NCBI GenBank assembly: GCA_963709185.1
Contig: CAVPVQ010000006.1
Location: 279,998 to 343,997 of the forward strand
Length of the DNA: 64,000 bases
From: Roseiarcus sp963709185
Lineage (GTDB): Bacteria > Pseudomonadota > Alphaproteobacteria > Rhizobiales > Beijerinckiaceae
Direction of reading: 5' to 3'
Of the stretch, positions 35,834-45,093 are shown piece by piece. The position numbers and the translations under genes were made by a program. The notes below the pieces were generated by a model. The model did no database searches. It was not told the DNA's origin and worked only from the letters and a program-made list of their open reading frames with translations. Every line of letters starts with the position of its first letter. Position 1 is the stretch's first letter.

Positions 35834-37852
35834 TCACGACCGGGCGACCGTTTCCAGCCTCACTAGGCCCGGCGGTCGCTTGGCGGATGCGTCTTCTTCC
35901 AAGGTGAAGAAGAACGTCGCGCCCTGCTCGACCTGCCCTTCCGCCCAGATCCTTCCGCCGTGCCGGCGGACGATTCGCTGAACCGTCGCGAGGCCGATCC
36001 CGGTTCCCTCGAATTCGCTGTTGGAGTGAAGCCGCTGAAAGACGCCGAACAGCTTCGAGGCGTAGGTCATGTCGAAGCCAGCCCCGTTGTCGCGCACCAG
36101 ATAGGCGCGATGCCCCGCCTCGTCGCGGACGCCGACTTCGATTCGCGCATCCGTGCGCTTGCCGCTGAATTTCCACGCGTTGCCGATCAGGTTCTCGAGC
36201 GCGATGGTCAGCAACCGCACATCTCCCTCGGCAATGAGATTGTCGGCGACCGCGACCGCGATATGACGCTCTGGATGATCCCGGCGCAATCGCGCCGTCA
36301 CATCCAGGGCGATCGTCGTCAGGTCGACATGCTGGCGCTGAAAGTCGCTGCGTATCACCCGCGACAGGCTGAGGAGGTCATCGATCAGGCGCCCCATGTG
36401 CTGCGCCGATTCCCTGATATAGCCGAGATAGGTCCGCCCCTCGCCGTCGAGGCTCGCGGCATGCTCCTTCAGCAACATTCGGCTGAAGCCGTCGATGCTG
36501 CGCAGCGGGGCGCGCAGATCATGCGCCACGGAATAGCTGAAGGCTTCGAGCTCCTTGTTTTTCGATTCGAGCTCCTCGACCAGGTCCGCGCGGGCCTGCG
36601 CCAGTTCGCTGGCGGCGCGCGCTTCGGCGGCCTCGAGCTCCTTGCACAACAGCCGTTCGCGGATCCGCCGGTTCTCGTCCTCGAACTGCTTTCGGCGCAT
36701 CTGCGCAAGCACCCTTGCGCGCAACACCTCGAAGTCGCTCGACTTCGCGATATAGTCGTCCGCTCCCGCCCCGAGCCCCTGGATCATCGCGCTGCGATCC
36801 TCGACGGCGGTGAGCATGATGATTGGGATGTCGCGGGTGATCGGGACGTCCTTGATCCGCCGACAGGCTTCCTGACCGCCGATGCCGGGCATGACGAGGT
36901 CGAGAAGGATGCAGTCGACCGGCTGGACCGCGAGCAGCGCGATCGCTTCCTCGCCGGAGCGGGCGAGAACCAGTTCGTAGCCGTCTCCTTTGAGCGCTCC
37001 CGCCAGTTCCTGCAAGTAGGTCTCGCTGTCGTCGACCGCCAGGATCTTCTTGGGCCCCAGCAGGCTCGCGGTCCCCTGATCCTGGGCCTGCGCCGCCGAG
37101 CTTCGCAGCACCGCGTTGAGTCGCGCCAGAATGACCGCGATGTCATCCTCCTTCCTGACGAACGCGTCGGCGCCGGCGTCGAGCGCCCGGATTTCGGCGC
37201 CCAGATCTTCGGAGGCGGTCAGCAGCAGGCACGGCATCCGCCTGAGCGCCGCGTCGAGCCGGATGCGTCGGACGACCGTCGCGCCGTCGATGCCGGGCAG
37301 GATGCCGTCGACGACGATTCCGCTCGGCCGCATGTCGGCAGCGATCTGCAACCCTTCCTCGCCGGTCCCGGCGACCAGCACGCGATACGAGGCCGCCTCC
37401 AGCGCCTCTTTCAACTCCTCGCGGAACGTGATGCTGTCGTCGACGATCAGGATGGTTTCGCGCGGGGAAGGGCCCGCCGCCTGTCCGCGGCGCATTAGCT
37501 CGCGCGCGCGCGCGATCACATAGCCCGGCTCGTAGGGCTTGCCGATATATTCGTCGGCGCCGGTGGTGAGCCCGCGAATGCGATGGCGGACCTCGGCCTC
37601 GGTCGACAGCAGGATCACCGGCATCTCGCCGATCCGAGGGGATTCGCGAATCTCGCGCAGCAACGCGACGCCATCGACGTCGGGCAGGAGAACGTCGAGG
37701 ATGACCAGCGCGAACTTATCCTCGGCGAGCGCCTTGCGCGCCTCGGCGCCGGTGGCGCAAGGGGTGGCGGAAAGTCCGGCCGCCTCCAGCACTTCGGTGA
37801 GGTTCATGCGAACCGTCAGACTGTCGTCGACGATCAGGACCGACCCGTTCAT
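35834..37852 (-). CDS. hybrid histidine kinase with three N-terminal receiver domains
   Basis: This 672-residue cytoplasmic protein has domain order REC-REC-REC-HisKA-HATPase. Phosphoacceptor aspartates are D53, D182 and D318; the conserved lysines are K105 and K370, with a K-E pair at 234-235 in the second REC. A coiled coil (about 390-435) leads to the phytochrome/Cph1-type HisKA helix with H444 in S-V-A-H-D-L-R-A-P-L. The ATPase domain has N558, D-N-G-A-G-F-D and G-T-G-I-G-L-A. No sensor domain is visible, so input must come from phosphorylation, presumably by the adjacent CheA. The ATG overlaps the cheB stop. It occupies the place of WspR in Wsp operons. Confidence 0.92.
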   Translation of the reverse strand: MNGSVLIVDDSLTVRMNLTEVLEAAGLSATPCATGAEARKALAEDKFALVILDVLLPDVDGVALLREIRESPRIGEMPVILLSTEAEVRHRIRGLTTGADEYIGKPYEPGYVIARARELMRRGQAAGPSPRETILIVDDSITFREELKEALEAASYRVLVAGTGEEGLQIAADMRPSGIVVDGILPGIDGATVVRRIRLDAALRRMPCLLLTASEDLGAEIRALDAGADAFVRKEDDIAVILARLNAVLRSSAAQAQDQGTASLLGPKKILAVDDSETYLQELAGALKGDGYELVLARSGEEAIALLAVQPVDCILLDLVMPGIGGQEACRRIKDVPITRDIPIIMLTAVEDRSAMIQGLGAGADDYIAKSSDFEVLRARVLAQMRRKQFEDENRRIRERLLCKELEAAEARAASELAQARADLVEELESKNKELEAFSYSVAHDLRAPLRSIDGFSRMLLKEHAASLDGEGRTYLGYIRESAQHMGRLIDDLLSLSRVIRSDFQRQHVDLTTIALDVTARLRRDHPERHIAVAVADNLIAEGDVRLLTIALENLIGNAWKFSGKRTDARIEVGVRDEAGHRAYLVRDNGAGFDMTYASKLFGVFQRLHSNSEFEGTGIGLATVQRIVRRHGGRIWAEGQVEQGATFFFTLEEDASAKRPPGLVRLETVARS

Positions 37853-38922
37853 CGGCGCCCCTCGAATTCGGCGGCCGGGAGCGAAGCGAGCGCCGCACCG
37901 ATCTCGTCGAGGCGCAGGACGTGGCGCGCCGCGCCGAGCGCCACCGCCTCGCGCGGCATGCCGTAGACGATCGAGGTCGCCTCGTCCTGGGCGATCGTCG
38001 TGCCGCCGGCTTGCCTCATCTTCAGCAGGCCCAGCGCGCCGTCGCGCCCCATCCCGGTCAGAAGGCAGCCGGCGGCCGAGCCGCCGTAGTCCTCCGCCAC
38101 CGACTCGAACAACGCGTCGACCGACGGGCGGCAGGAGTGGCGCTCCGGATCGAGCGTGAGCCGCACGCGACCGTTGCGGGCGACGAGGTGCTGACCGGAA
38201 GGCGCCATGGCCACGCGGCCCGCCAGCCCGGCGATCGAATCGCCGTCGTTGGCCAGCGCCACCGGCCGCGAGGTTTGCGCGTCGAGCCAATCGGCGAACG
38301 CCGCCCCGAACGGCTCAGCGATATGCAGGACGAGCAGCACCGGCAGGCGAAACGCCGGCGGCAGCGCCCGCAGAATCTCGACGAGGGCGCCCGGGCCCCC
38401 GGTCGATGCGCCGATGGCGACGAGTTCGCAGCCGCGATTGCACGGCTGCGGATCGATGGCGCGTGGCCGCTCCGGCGCGGGCCGCCCGAGCGCCTTCAGC
38501 CTCCCGCGCGGATGGGTGATCACGCGGATGCGCGACACCAGCTTGATGGTCGAAAGGAACCGGCGCTCCCAAACGCCGTCAGGCTCGGCGCCAGTGGGCT
38601 TTTCCAGAACGTCGACGGCGCCCGCCGCCAGTGCGTCGTAGGTCCTGAACAAGTCGCCGCGGTTGACCGAGGACGACACGACAAGGATCGGCGTTGGACA
38701 ATGCGCCATGATGTATTCGGTCGCCGCGAGCCCGGTCATCATCGGCATCATCATGTCCATCGTGACGATGTCGGGCCGGACGTTCTGGCAGATTTCAATC
38801 GCGCGCTTGCCGTCGTCGGCCGCGCCGACCAGCTCGATTTGCGGATCGCCGGCGAGAATCTCCAGCAGGCGCTGGCGCACCGTCAGCGAGTCCTCGACCA
38901 CCAGCACGCGGATCTTGTCCAT
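37849..38922 (-). CDS. cheB: chemotaxis response regulator protein-glutamate methylesterase CheB
   Basis: This 357-residue CheB removes methyl groups from, or deamidates, the chemoreceptor. The receiver domain has D56 in T-M-D-M-M-M-P; the methylesterase domain has S173 in G-A-S-T-G-G, H200 and D294 in M-G-R-D-G. It is the counterpart of WspF. Its stop overlaps the start of the triple-receiver kinase, and its start lies three bases after the cheA stop, so it is in the middle of a single operon. Confidence 0.95.
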   Translation of the reverse strand: MDKIRVLVVEDSLTVRQRLLEILAGDPQIELVGAADDGKRAIEICQNVRPDIVTMDMMMPMMTGLAATEYIMAHCPTPILVVSSSVNRGDLFRTYDALAAGAVDVLEKPTGAEPDGVWERRFLSTIKLVSRIRVITHPRGRLKALGRPAPERPRAIDPQPCNRGCELVAIGASTGGPGALVEILRALPPAFRLPVLLVLHIAEPFGAAFADWLDAQTSRPVALANDGDSIAGLAGRVAMAPSGQHLVARNGRVRLTLDPERHSCRPSVDALFESVAEDYGGSAAGCLLTGMGRDGALGLLKMRQAGGTTIAQDEATSIVYGMPREAVALGAARHVLRLDEIGAALASLPAAEFEGRR

Positions 38923-38925
38923 CGG

Positions 38926-40974
38926 CTAGCTCACCAGCGGCCGGATCAACGACAGGAGCTCGACCTGGTTGAATTCGCTCTTGACGACGTAGCCTTGCGC
39001 GCCGACGTCAACGCCGCGCTGACGATCCTCCGGGGCGTTGCGCGAGGTCACCAGGATCGCCGGGATATCGTGGATCGCCGGGTCGGCGCGAACCTGCCGG
39101 ATAAAATCGAAGCCGTCCATTCCCGGCATTTCGACGTCGACGAGAAAAAGCGCGTAGCGCTTGCGGCGCGCGCTTTCGAGCGCTTCCTCCGCGGATAGCG
39201 CGACATCGACCTCGTAGCCGGCGGATTCGAGGATGCTTTGCTCCAGCATGCGCGTGGTCAGGGAATCGTCGACGACCAGCACCGGACGGCTCGGCGGCGC
39301 CGGCTCCAGGGCGACGTCATCGGAGCGATAGGCGTCCGCCACCAGCCCATCGGGATCGAGGACAAGCTGAGGATTGCCTTCGGCGTCGAGAAAGACGCCT
39401 GAGACGATCGCTTTGGCGTCGGCGTGGTCCGGAAGCGGGCGCACGACGACGCGCGCCGTGCCGAGCAGGCGATCGACGCCGAGCGCCGCCAGGCTCCCGG
39501 CTCCCTCGACCACGGCGGCGGTCCAGTTGCGGCCGGCCGTCGGAGGCGCGCCGTCGAGCGCCTTCGACAGCGGAACGAACGGAATGGCGCTTCGTCCGTA
39601 GAGAATCGACATGCCGCGCGCCGTCGCTGAAATGTCGGCGGCGCTGACCCTTATGGCGCCGCGGACGGCGTCGAGCGGAATGGCGGCCGCGGTCGCCGAA
39701 GCCGACACCATGAGGGCGTCGGTGGAAAGCAGCGACGGCGGCACGTCGAGTTCGAAGGTGGCGCCCTGGCCGGGCTCGGTGCGTACGATCACTTCGCCGC
39801 CGAGCCGGTCGACCGCCTCGCGCACGACGTCGAGGCCGATGCCGCGCCCGGAGACCTCGGTGACAGCTCGCGACGTGCTGATGCCGCCGCGCAACAGCAG
39901 ACGGACGAGCTCCGCGGCGGGCAATTCGCCGGCGTTCGCCGCCAGCAGGCCCCGGCGCACGGCGATGCGCCGCACGGCGGCGAAGTCGAGACCGCGCCCG
40001 TCGTCGCGACATCTGAAGACGATCCGCCTTCCCCGGCGGAAGATGTCGACGCTGACGCGGCCGATCCCCGGCTTGCCGAGCGCCCGTCGCTCGGTCTCGG
40101 ACTCCGTCCCGTGCGCCACGGCGTTGCGCACGATCTGGGTGAGCGCCCCCTGCACTGTCGCGAGGACATGAGAATCGAGGCGAATGTCGCCGCCCGTCCC
40201 TTCGAACCGGATTTCCTTGGATAGCGCCTGCGCGGTGTCGCGCGCCGTTCTTTCGAGCGCCGTGAACAATGTCGCCGCCGGAACCAGCCGCAATTGCTCC
40301 GCCGTGTCGCGAAGCTGGCGCAGCTCGCGATCCATTTGATCGATGGCCGAGCCGAGATTGCGCTCGAGCCCGAGGACCCCCCGGCGCAGTTCGGTCGCCG
40401 TCGCCGCGACCTGCTCCACGCTGAAGCGTCGCTGGCCGGCATGCTCGGCGCCGACGCCGGCCGCGATCTCGGCCAACAGAACGTCGACGAGACGCTGGGT
40501 CTGCTCGAACGCCCTGGCGGAGCCGCGAAGCCCGTTCAGCAGCGCGTGCGCTTCCAGCACCCCGTCGAGCACCGCGTCAACTTCCGCGACATCGGCGCGA
40601 ACCAGCCGAATGCCGTCAGCGGCGGCGGGCTTGGCTTGCGTGGGCGCGTCCGCGCCGTCGGGCGGAACCAGCGTCTGAAGCCGCTGCCCGATGTCGCCGA
40701 GATGATGCAGGACCGCCTCGATCTGCGCCCGCGCGACCGCCTCGCTCGATTCGCGGAACGGCGACAGCGCGTCCTCGATGGCGTGCGCCCGGTCGGCGAT
40801 CTCCTGCTGCTTGACGATGCGCGCAGCCCCCTTGAGCGTATGGGCCAGGCGCAGCAGCCGCTGGAGCAGCGCCGCGTTGGGTCCGCTCTTCTCGAGCTCC
40901 AGAATCCCCTGGGAGAACTGATCGACCAGTTCGCGCCCTTCGAGGCGGAAATATCGGTACGGATCCTGCGCCAT
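38926..40974 (-). CDS. cheA: CheA-type hybrid histidine kinase with C-terminal receiver
   Basis: This 682-residue protein has an N-terminal Hpt domain (H45 in L-A-H-T-L-K-G-A-A-R), a dimerisation region, a CheA ATPase domain (V-R-N-A-V-A-H-G-T-E at about 283, S-G-R-G-I-G-L-D-V-V), a CheW-like domain (about 420-550) and a C-terminal REC with D613 and K665. A CheA-REC fusion is typical of WspE and other alternative-function chemosensory pathways. Targets are likely CheB, the triple-receiver kinase and its own REC, which may act as a phosphate sink. Confidence 0.95.
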   Translation of the reverse strand: MAQDPYRYFRLEGRELVDQFSQGILELEKSGPNAALLQRLLRLAHTLKGAARIVKQQEIADRAHAIEDALSPFRESSEAVARAQIEAVLHHLGDIGQRLQTLVPPDGADAPTQAKPAAADGIRLVRADVAEVDAVLDGVLEAHALLNGLRGSARAFEQTQRLVDVLLAEIAAGVGAEHAGQRRFSVEQVAATATELRRGVLGLERNLGSAIDQMDRELRQLRDTAEQLRLVPAATLFTALERTARDTAQALSKEIRFEGTGGDIRLDSHVLATVQGALTQIVRNAVAHGTESETERRALGKPGIGRVSVDIFRRGRRIVFRCRDDGRGLDFAAVRRIAVRRGLLAANAGELPAAELVRLLLRGGISTSRAVTEVSGRGIGLDVVREAVDRLGGEVIVRTEPGQGATFELDVPPSLLSTDALMVSASATAAAIPLDAVRGAIRVSAADISATARGMSILYGRSAIPFVPLSKALDGAPPTAGRNWTAAVVEGAGSLAALGVDRLLGTARVVVRPLPDHADAKAIVSGVFLDAEGNPQLVLDPDGLVADAYRSDDVALEPAPPSRPVLVVDDSLTTRMLEQSILESAGYEVDVALSAEEALESARRKRYALFLVDVEMPGMDGFDFIRQVRADPAIHDIPAILVTSRNAPEDRQRGVDVGAQGYVVKSEFNQVELLSLIRPLVS

Positions 40975-40977
40975 GCG

Positions 40978-42456
40978 CTAGGCGGCCATATGAGGTTGAA
41001 TGATCCGCAGCAGGTTCCTCGACACGCCCGCGAGCTGCGACACCGTCTGCAAGGTCTGTCCCGCGCTGGTCTCGGTCTCCTTGGACGCCTGTGCGACGTT
41101 GGCGATCGCGATGTTGACCTGTTCGACAGCGGTGCTCTGTTGCTTGGTCGAGAGTTCGATCTCACGCGCCGCCTCGGTCGTCGTCGTGACGAGTCCGAAA
41201 ATCTCCTTGAAGGCGGACGCCACCTCGCCGAACTGTTTTGATCCGCCATCGACCGCCTTTGAACCCGATTCGGTCGCCATCACCGTGGTGTTGACGGCGC
41301 CCCGGACATCGTCGATGAGCGTCCGGATCTCCTTGGTCGAGCCGCCGACCCGGTCAGCCAGTTTGCGGATCTCGTCGGCCACGATGGCGAACCGCTTGCC
41401 GCTCTCGCCGGCGCCGGCCGCCTCGATGGTCGCATTGATCGCGAGAATGTTGGTCTGCTCCGCCAGCTCGGAAACGATATCGAGAACGGCGCCGATCTCC
41501 TGGGACTTCTTCCCGAGCTCCAGCATGTGGGCGACGATCTGATCGACCTGACGTCGGATGCCGGAGATCGATCCGTGCGTCAGATCGACGGTCCCGTGGC
41601 CCAGGCGCGCGGCGCTCGCCGTCTGCTCGGCGCTGCGCGCCACCCGCTGCGCGCTCTCGGCGATCTGGCGCGAGGTCGCCAGCAGTTCGCTGATCGTCGT
41701 TGTGATCTCGGTCATCGCGGTGGCCTGTTCCTTTGCGCCCGTCGCCTGCTGGTTGGCGACCGCCTGAAGCTCGGCCGAAGAGCTCTGGACGTGGCCGACG
41801 GCGGTCCCGACCTGCCCTGACATCGATCTGGTGATGACCCAGCCGATCGCCGCCACGGCGAGCGCGCCGATGAGGCCGCCCCACACGATGACCGAGGTTG
41901 CCAAATTCGCGCCGGCGTGAGCCTCTTCGGACCGTTTGTTCAGGAGTTCGGACGCCGATTGGTCCGCCTCGCCGACCAGCGCGCGAATCTTGTCCATGTA
42001 GATCTTGCCTACGTCGGACTGAACGACCTTCTCGGTCGCATCGAAACCCTCGGTCCGGCGCAGCTCGATCGTGCGCTTCAGCTCCGCCAGCTTGCTGTCG
42101 ATCAACGGCGCGATCGCGTCCATCCGGCTCTGCTGCTCCGGATTATCGGCCGTCAGGCCGCGCAGATCGCCGAAGACCTTGCTGATGTCGCCGAGCGCGG
42201 ATTGGTAGGGCGCGAGATAGCGGTCGTCCCCCACAATGACAAAGCCGCGCTGACCGGTCTCGGCGTTGGTGAGCTGAAGGAGGAGCTCCGCCAGTTTGGT
42301 GCGCACAAAATGGGTGTGCTCCACCAGATGATCGGACTCGATAAGGTTGGTGATGTTCACATAGGAAACGACGGCGATCACCAGCAGCGTCAACCCCGCC
42401 AGCCCAAAGCCGCCGGCCAGCCGTCTTCCGAAAGTCCAGTTCTGGAACATGTTCAC
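40978..42456 (-). CDS. methyl-accepting chemotaxis protein with CHASE3-like sensor
   Basis: This 492-residue chemoreceptor has TM1 (about 13-36), a periplasmic helical domain with the CHASE3-like N-A-E-T-G-Q-R-G-F-V-I motif, TM2 (about 186-209) and a long cytoplasmic coiled-coil signalling domain. The hairpin tip reads E-Q-T-N-I-L-A-I-N-A-T-I-E-A-A-G-A-G-E and differs from the canonical A-A-R-A-G-E. A normal HAMP domain is not evident after TM2, and there is no C-terminal CheR-docking pentapeptide. It sits between cheW and cheA and is presumably the only receptor dedicated to this pathway (WspA position). Confidence 0.93.
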   Translation of the reverse strand: MNMFQNWTFGRRLAGGFGLAGLTLLVIAVVSYVNITNLIESDHLVEHTHFVRTKLAELLLQLTNAETGQRGFVIVGDDRYLAPYQSALGDISKVFGDLRGLTADNPEQQSRMDAIAPLIDSKLAELKRTIELRRTEGFDATEKVVQSDVGKIYMDKIRALVGEADQSASELLNKRSEEAHAGANLATSVIVWGGLIGALAVAAIGWVITRSMSGQVGTAVGHVQSSSAELQAVANQQATGAKEQATAMTEITTTISELLATSRQIAESAQRVARSAEQTASAARLGHGTVDLTHGSISGIRRQVDQIVAHMLELGKKSQEIGAVLDIVSELAEQTNILAINATIEAAGAGESGKRFAIVADEIRKLADRVGGSTKEIRTLIDDVRGAVNTTVMATESGSKAVDGGSKQFGEVASAFKEIFGLVTTTTEAAREIELSTKQQSTAVEQVNIAIANVAQASKETETSAGQTLQTVSQLAGVSRNLLRIIQPHMAA

Positions 42457-42992
42457 CCCTCCTCGATTGTGCGCGGTTCCGACCCCTGTTCCCGGACTGC
42501 GTCGAGAATCGAGGGCAGGTGCAGGATCGCCCTCACGCGGTCCTGCTCTCTCATGAAGTCGCGGACGTATTTGCGCGCCCGCTGATCGGCCTCGTAGGGT
42601 GCAATCTCCTCGCGCGACACGCGACGGGCGCCGTCGAGCGCCTCGAAAGCGAGCGCCACCGGCAGGCCCGATGCGATCACGATCCAGCGCGGCGGCGACG
42701 CCAGGGTGTGGCCGAGCAATGCGGCGAGGCTGTAGACCGGCATGATGACGCCCCGAAATCCGCCCATCCCGAGAAGAGCCGGCGCGCGGCTCGGAACCCG
42801 CGTGATCTTCTTGCCGGCGATCAGGCCGGAAATCTCGGAACAGCGGATCGCGTACGAATCAGAGGCGACACGGATCGCCAGGAAATCCTCGGTCGACGCG
42901 GCGTCGAGGCGACGCCTCCCGGCGAACGAGCGGTCGAACGCGGCCCGCATTTCCGCGGCCCGGTCGCTCAGGCGCGACAGGGCGAAATTCAT
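42453..42992 (-). CDS. CheW-like coupling protein (WspD position)
   Basis: This 179-residue coupling protein has a 35-residue N-terminal extension followed by a CheW domain (F-L-A-I-R-V-A-S-D-S-Y-A-I, R-V-P-S-R-A-P-A-L-L-G-M-G-G-F-R-G, M-P-V-Y-S-L-A-A-L-L-G). It links the chemoreceptor to CheA. The start overlaps the cheR stop and the stop overlaps the receptor start, both by four bases. The N-terminal extension resembles that of WspD. Confidence 0.88.
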   Translation of the reverse strand: MNFALSRLSDRAAEMRAAFDRSFAGRRRLDAASTEDFLAIRVASDSYAIRCSEISGLIAGKKITRVPSRAPALLGMGGFRGVIMPVYSLAALLGHTLASPPRWIVIASGLPVALAFEALDGARRVSREEIAPYEADQRARKYVRDFMREQDRVRAILHLPSILDAVREQGSEPRTIEEG

Positions 42993-44494
42993 GTTGGTTC
43001 TCCGCAGGTCCGCAGCGCCAACTCACACAGCGCCATCAGGGCGTCGCGATCGAATCCGCCGCCGAACAGCAGCAACCGGGAGGCGTCCTCGCGCCTCAGC
43101 AGGATCAGCGCCCATCCCAATTCCCGACAGGCTGAGCGGTGATCGCCGGCGCGGCGCTCCAGCAGCCCGAGATGCAACCGCGGCATCGCAAATCCGGAAT
43201 CGAGGTAGATCGCGACGCGATCGTGCTCGGCGGCGGCGGCGCGATCCCCCGCCTGCTCACGGCACAGCGCCAGCACATAATTGGCGCCGGCGTTCAATTC
43301 GTCGATCGACAGCAGCCGACGACAAACGTCCTCGGCGGCCTCGATCCGGCCCGCGTGGGCGAGGAGCGTCGCTTCGAGGAGGAGCTTGTCAGGATCCGGC
43401 TCGGGCGCCGACGGGGCCGGTTGCCGGACGCAGGCGAGCGCCTCGGCGAACCGCTCGCGGCGCAGCAGATCGATGGTTCCCGCGCGATCCCACACGGGCG
43501 GCATCGCAGCGAGGCGCGGAGCGGGGGCCGGCGCGGCTGGGATCAGGGTCGCCACGCGCTCGGTCGCATGACGAATCGCCTCGACCCAGGCGTCGGCGAA
43601 GGCTTCGACGGGCGCAGGAGACGGGGACGCTATTCGGGCGGCAGGGATCGTCCGCACCATCGCGCGCTCGCTGCTCGACTTGCGCTGGTAGTAGAAGGTT
43701 TCATGGGTGTGCCGGAGATGGAAATCGTCCGACAGGCCGCGCAGCGTTTCGGCGTGGCCAAGGAACAGGAAGCCGCCGGGCGCCAGGGAGTCCGCTATCC
43801 GGGCGATCGCCGCCCGCATCGGATCCGGCGCAAAATACATGATCACGTTGCGGCAGAAGATCACGTCATAGGCGCCCGTCCGCCACAGGTCAGGGTCCTC
43901 GGCGATGAGGTTCCTCTGCTCGAACTGCACCGCCGTGCGCGCCGCCTCGATGAGCGTCGTGTCGCGACCTTCCGCGCGGAACCATCGGCGCCGGATATCT
44001 GGCGGCGTCTCCCGCAGCGCCCACGACGAATAGCGGGCCTGTTCGGCTTTTTGCAGCGCCGCGGGGTTGAGATCGACCGCCCGGATGTGGATCTCCCACG
44101 ACGGATCCAGAATGGCCTCCCGCGCGACGATGGCGATGGAATAGGCTTCCTCGCCCGACGCGCATCCGGCTGACAGCAGGCGCAGCGCCCTGGGGCGCCG
44201 ATCGACGAGCATGCGCTCGGGCACCGCGACCTCGGCGAGCGCGCGAAACTGCTCGTTGTTGCGGAAAAAGTAGGTCTCGCCGACGGTGAGTTCGCGAGCG
44301 AGGGCGCCAATCTCGTCGCTCGACGGATTGTCCTCCAGACCGGCCAGATAGTCGGCGGCGGAGCGCCGCTCGACCCGACGCTGCAGGACCTCGGCGAGAA
44401 AGCCAAGCTTGCCGTCGTCGAACTGGAGGCCGAGACGACGAGCCACCGCCGCCCGGAAGCGCTCGACATCGCCCGCGCCGGCCGGACCGTTCAT
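42989..44494 (-). CDS. cheR: CheR methyltransferase with C-terminal TPR region
   Basis: This 501-residue protein has an N-terminal CheR SAM-dependent glutamate methyltransferase (T-V-G-E-T-Y-F-F-R at about 70-78, S-A-G-C-A-S-G-E-E-A-Y-S-I at about 108, D-V-I-F-C-R-N-V-I-M-Y-F at about 210). A proline/alanine linker and a helical C-terminal region with TPR-like repeats follow (C-R-R-L-L-S-I-D-E-L-N-A, then A-A-A-E-H-D-R-V-A-I-Y-L-D). A CheR-TPR flanked by two CheW genes is characteristic of wspBCD. Both ends overlap neighbours by four bases. Confidence 0.94.
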   Translation of the reverse strand: MNGPAGAGDVERFRAAVARRLGLQFDDGKLGFLAEVLQRRVERRSAADYLAGLEDNPSSDEIGALARELTVGETYFFRNNEQFRALAEVAVPERMLVDRRPRALRLLSAGCASGEEAYSIAIVAREAILDPSWEIHIRAVDLNPAALQKAEQARYSSWALRETPPDIRRRWFRAEGRDTTLIEAARTAVQFEQRNLIAEDPDLWRTGAYDVIFCRNVIMYFAPDPMRAAIARIADSLAPGGFLFLGHAETLRGLSDDFHLRHTHETFYYQRKSSSERAMVRTIPAARIASPSPAPVEAFADAWVEAIRHATERVATLIPAAPAPAPRLAAMPPVWDRAGTIDLLRRERFAEALACVRQPAPSAPEPDPDKLLLEATLLAHAGRIEAAEDVCRRLLSIDELNAGANYVLALCREQAGDRAAAAEHDRVAIYLDSGFAMPRLHLGLLERRAGDHRSACRELGWALILLRREDASRLLLFGGGFDRDALMALCELALRTCGEPT

Positions 44495-44964
44495 GACGCG
44501 GCCCCGGCGGGGCTGACTTCGCCCAGCAGGCTCGGCGGGGCGATTCGCGCGGAACTCAGGAACAGCAGGAACTCGGAATCGAGCATTCCGATCGCTGCGA
44601 CGATGTCGCCCGCCGCGTCGCGCAGGAGGGGCGGCAACCTGCCGGCCTCCTCCGCGCCGATCGATCGGACCCCGAGCACGCTCTCCACCGCCAAGGCGAC
44701 GGTTGCGCCTCCGACGTCGAGCGTCACCATCCGTCGCAGCGGCGCCTCGGGCTCGGCGAGCAACGCCTGAAGGTCGACCACCGGGACCGGCGCGCCGCGG
44801 ATCGGGCAGAGTCCGAGAACGGACGGCGGCGCGTCGGCGACCGGCTCGACCGTCATCATGCGCATCGTCTCGACGACATTCTCGAGCGGCAGGGCGCAGA
44901 GTCGAGTCCCGGCGCGGCACAGCAGCCAGGACGAGGAATTGTTGTCGGGCGCCCCGATGGTCAT
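44491..44964 (-). CDS. CheW-like coupling protein (WspB position), first gene of operon
   Basis: This 157-residue CheW domain protein has W-L-L-C-R-A-G-T-R-L-C-A-L-P near the N terminus, G-L-C-P-I-R-G-A-P-V-P-V-V-D-L and V-L-G-V-R-S in the second half. The ATG at 44964 is chosen because the domain starts soon after it; an upstream extension is possible. It is the first gene of the chemosensory operon and overlaps cheR by four bases. The promoter is probably in the 129 bases between it and the response regulator gene. Confidence 0.88.
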   Translation of the reverse strand: MTIGAPDNNSSSWLLCRAGTRLCALPLENVVETMRMMTVEPVADAPPSVLGLCPIRGAPVPVVDLQALLAEPEAPLRRMVTLDVGGATVALAVESVLGVRSIGAEEAGRLPPLLRDAAGDIVAAIGMLDSEFLLFLSSARIAPPSLLGEVSPAGAAS

Positions 44965-45093
44965 GGCCTCGCGTGGCCGGTTCGGGGGGTGAGAATGCAT
45001 TTCATGGGCGCGAAGCCTCAAGGAACTGGCGAAATGACACGCACGCGACGACGCAAACCTGACGGCGAACAACCGCGTGTCTTCGGACTGGAA

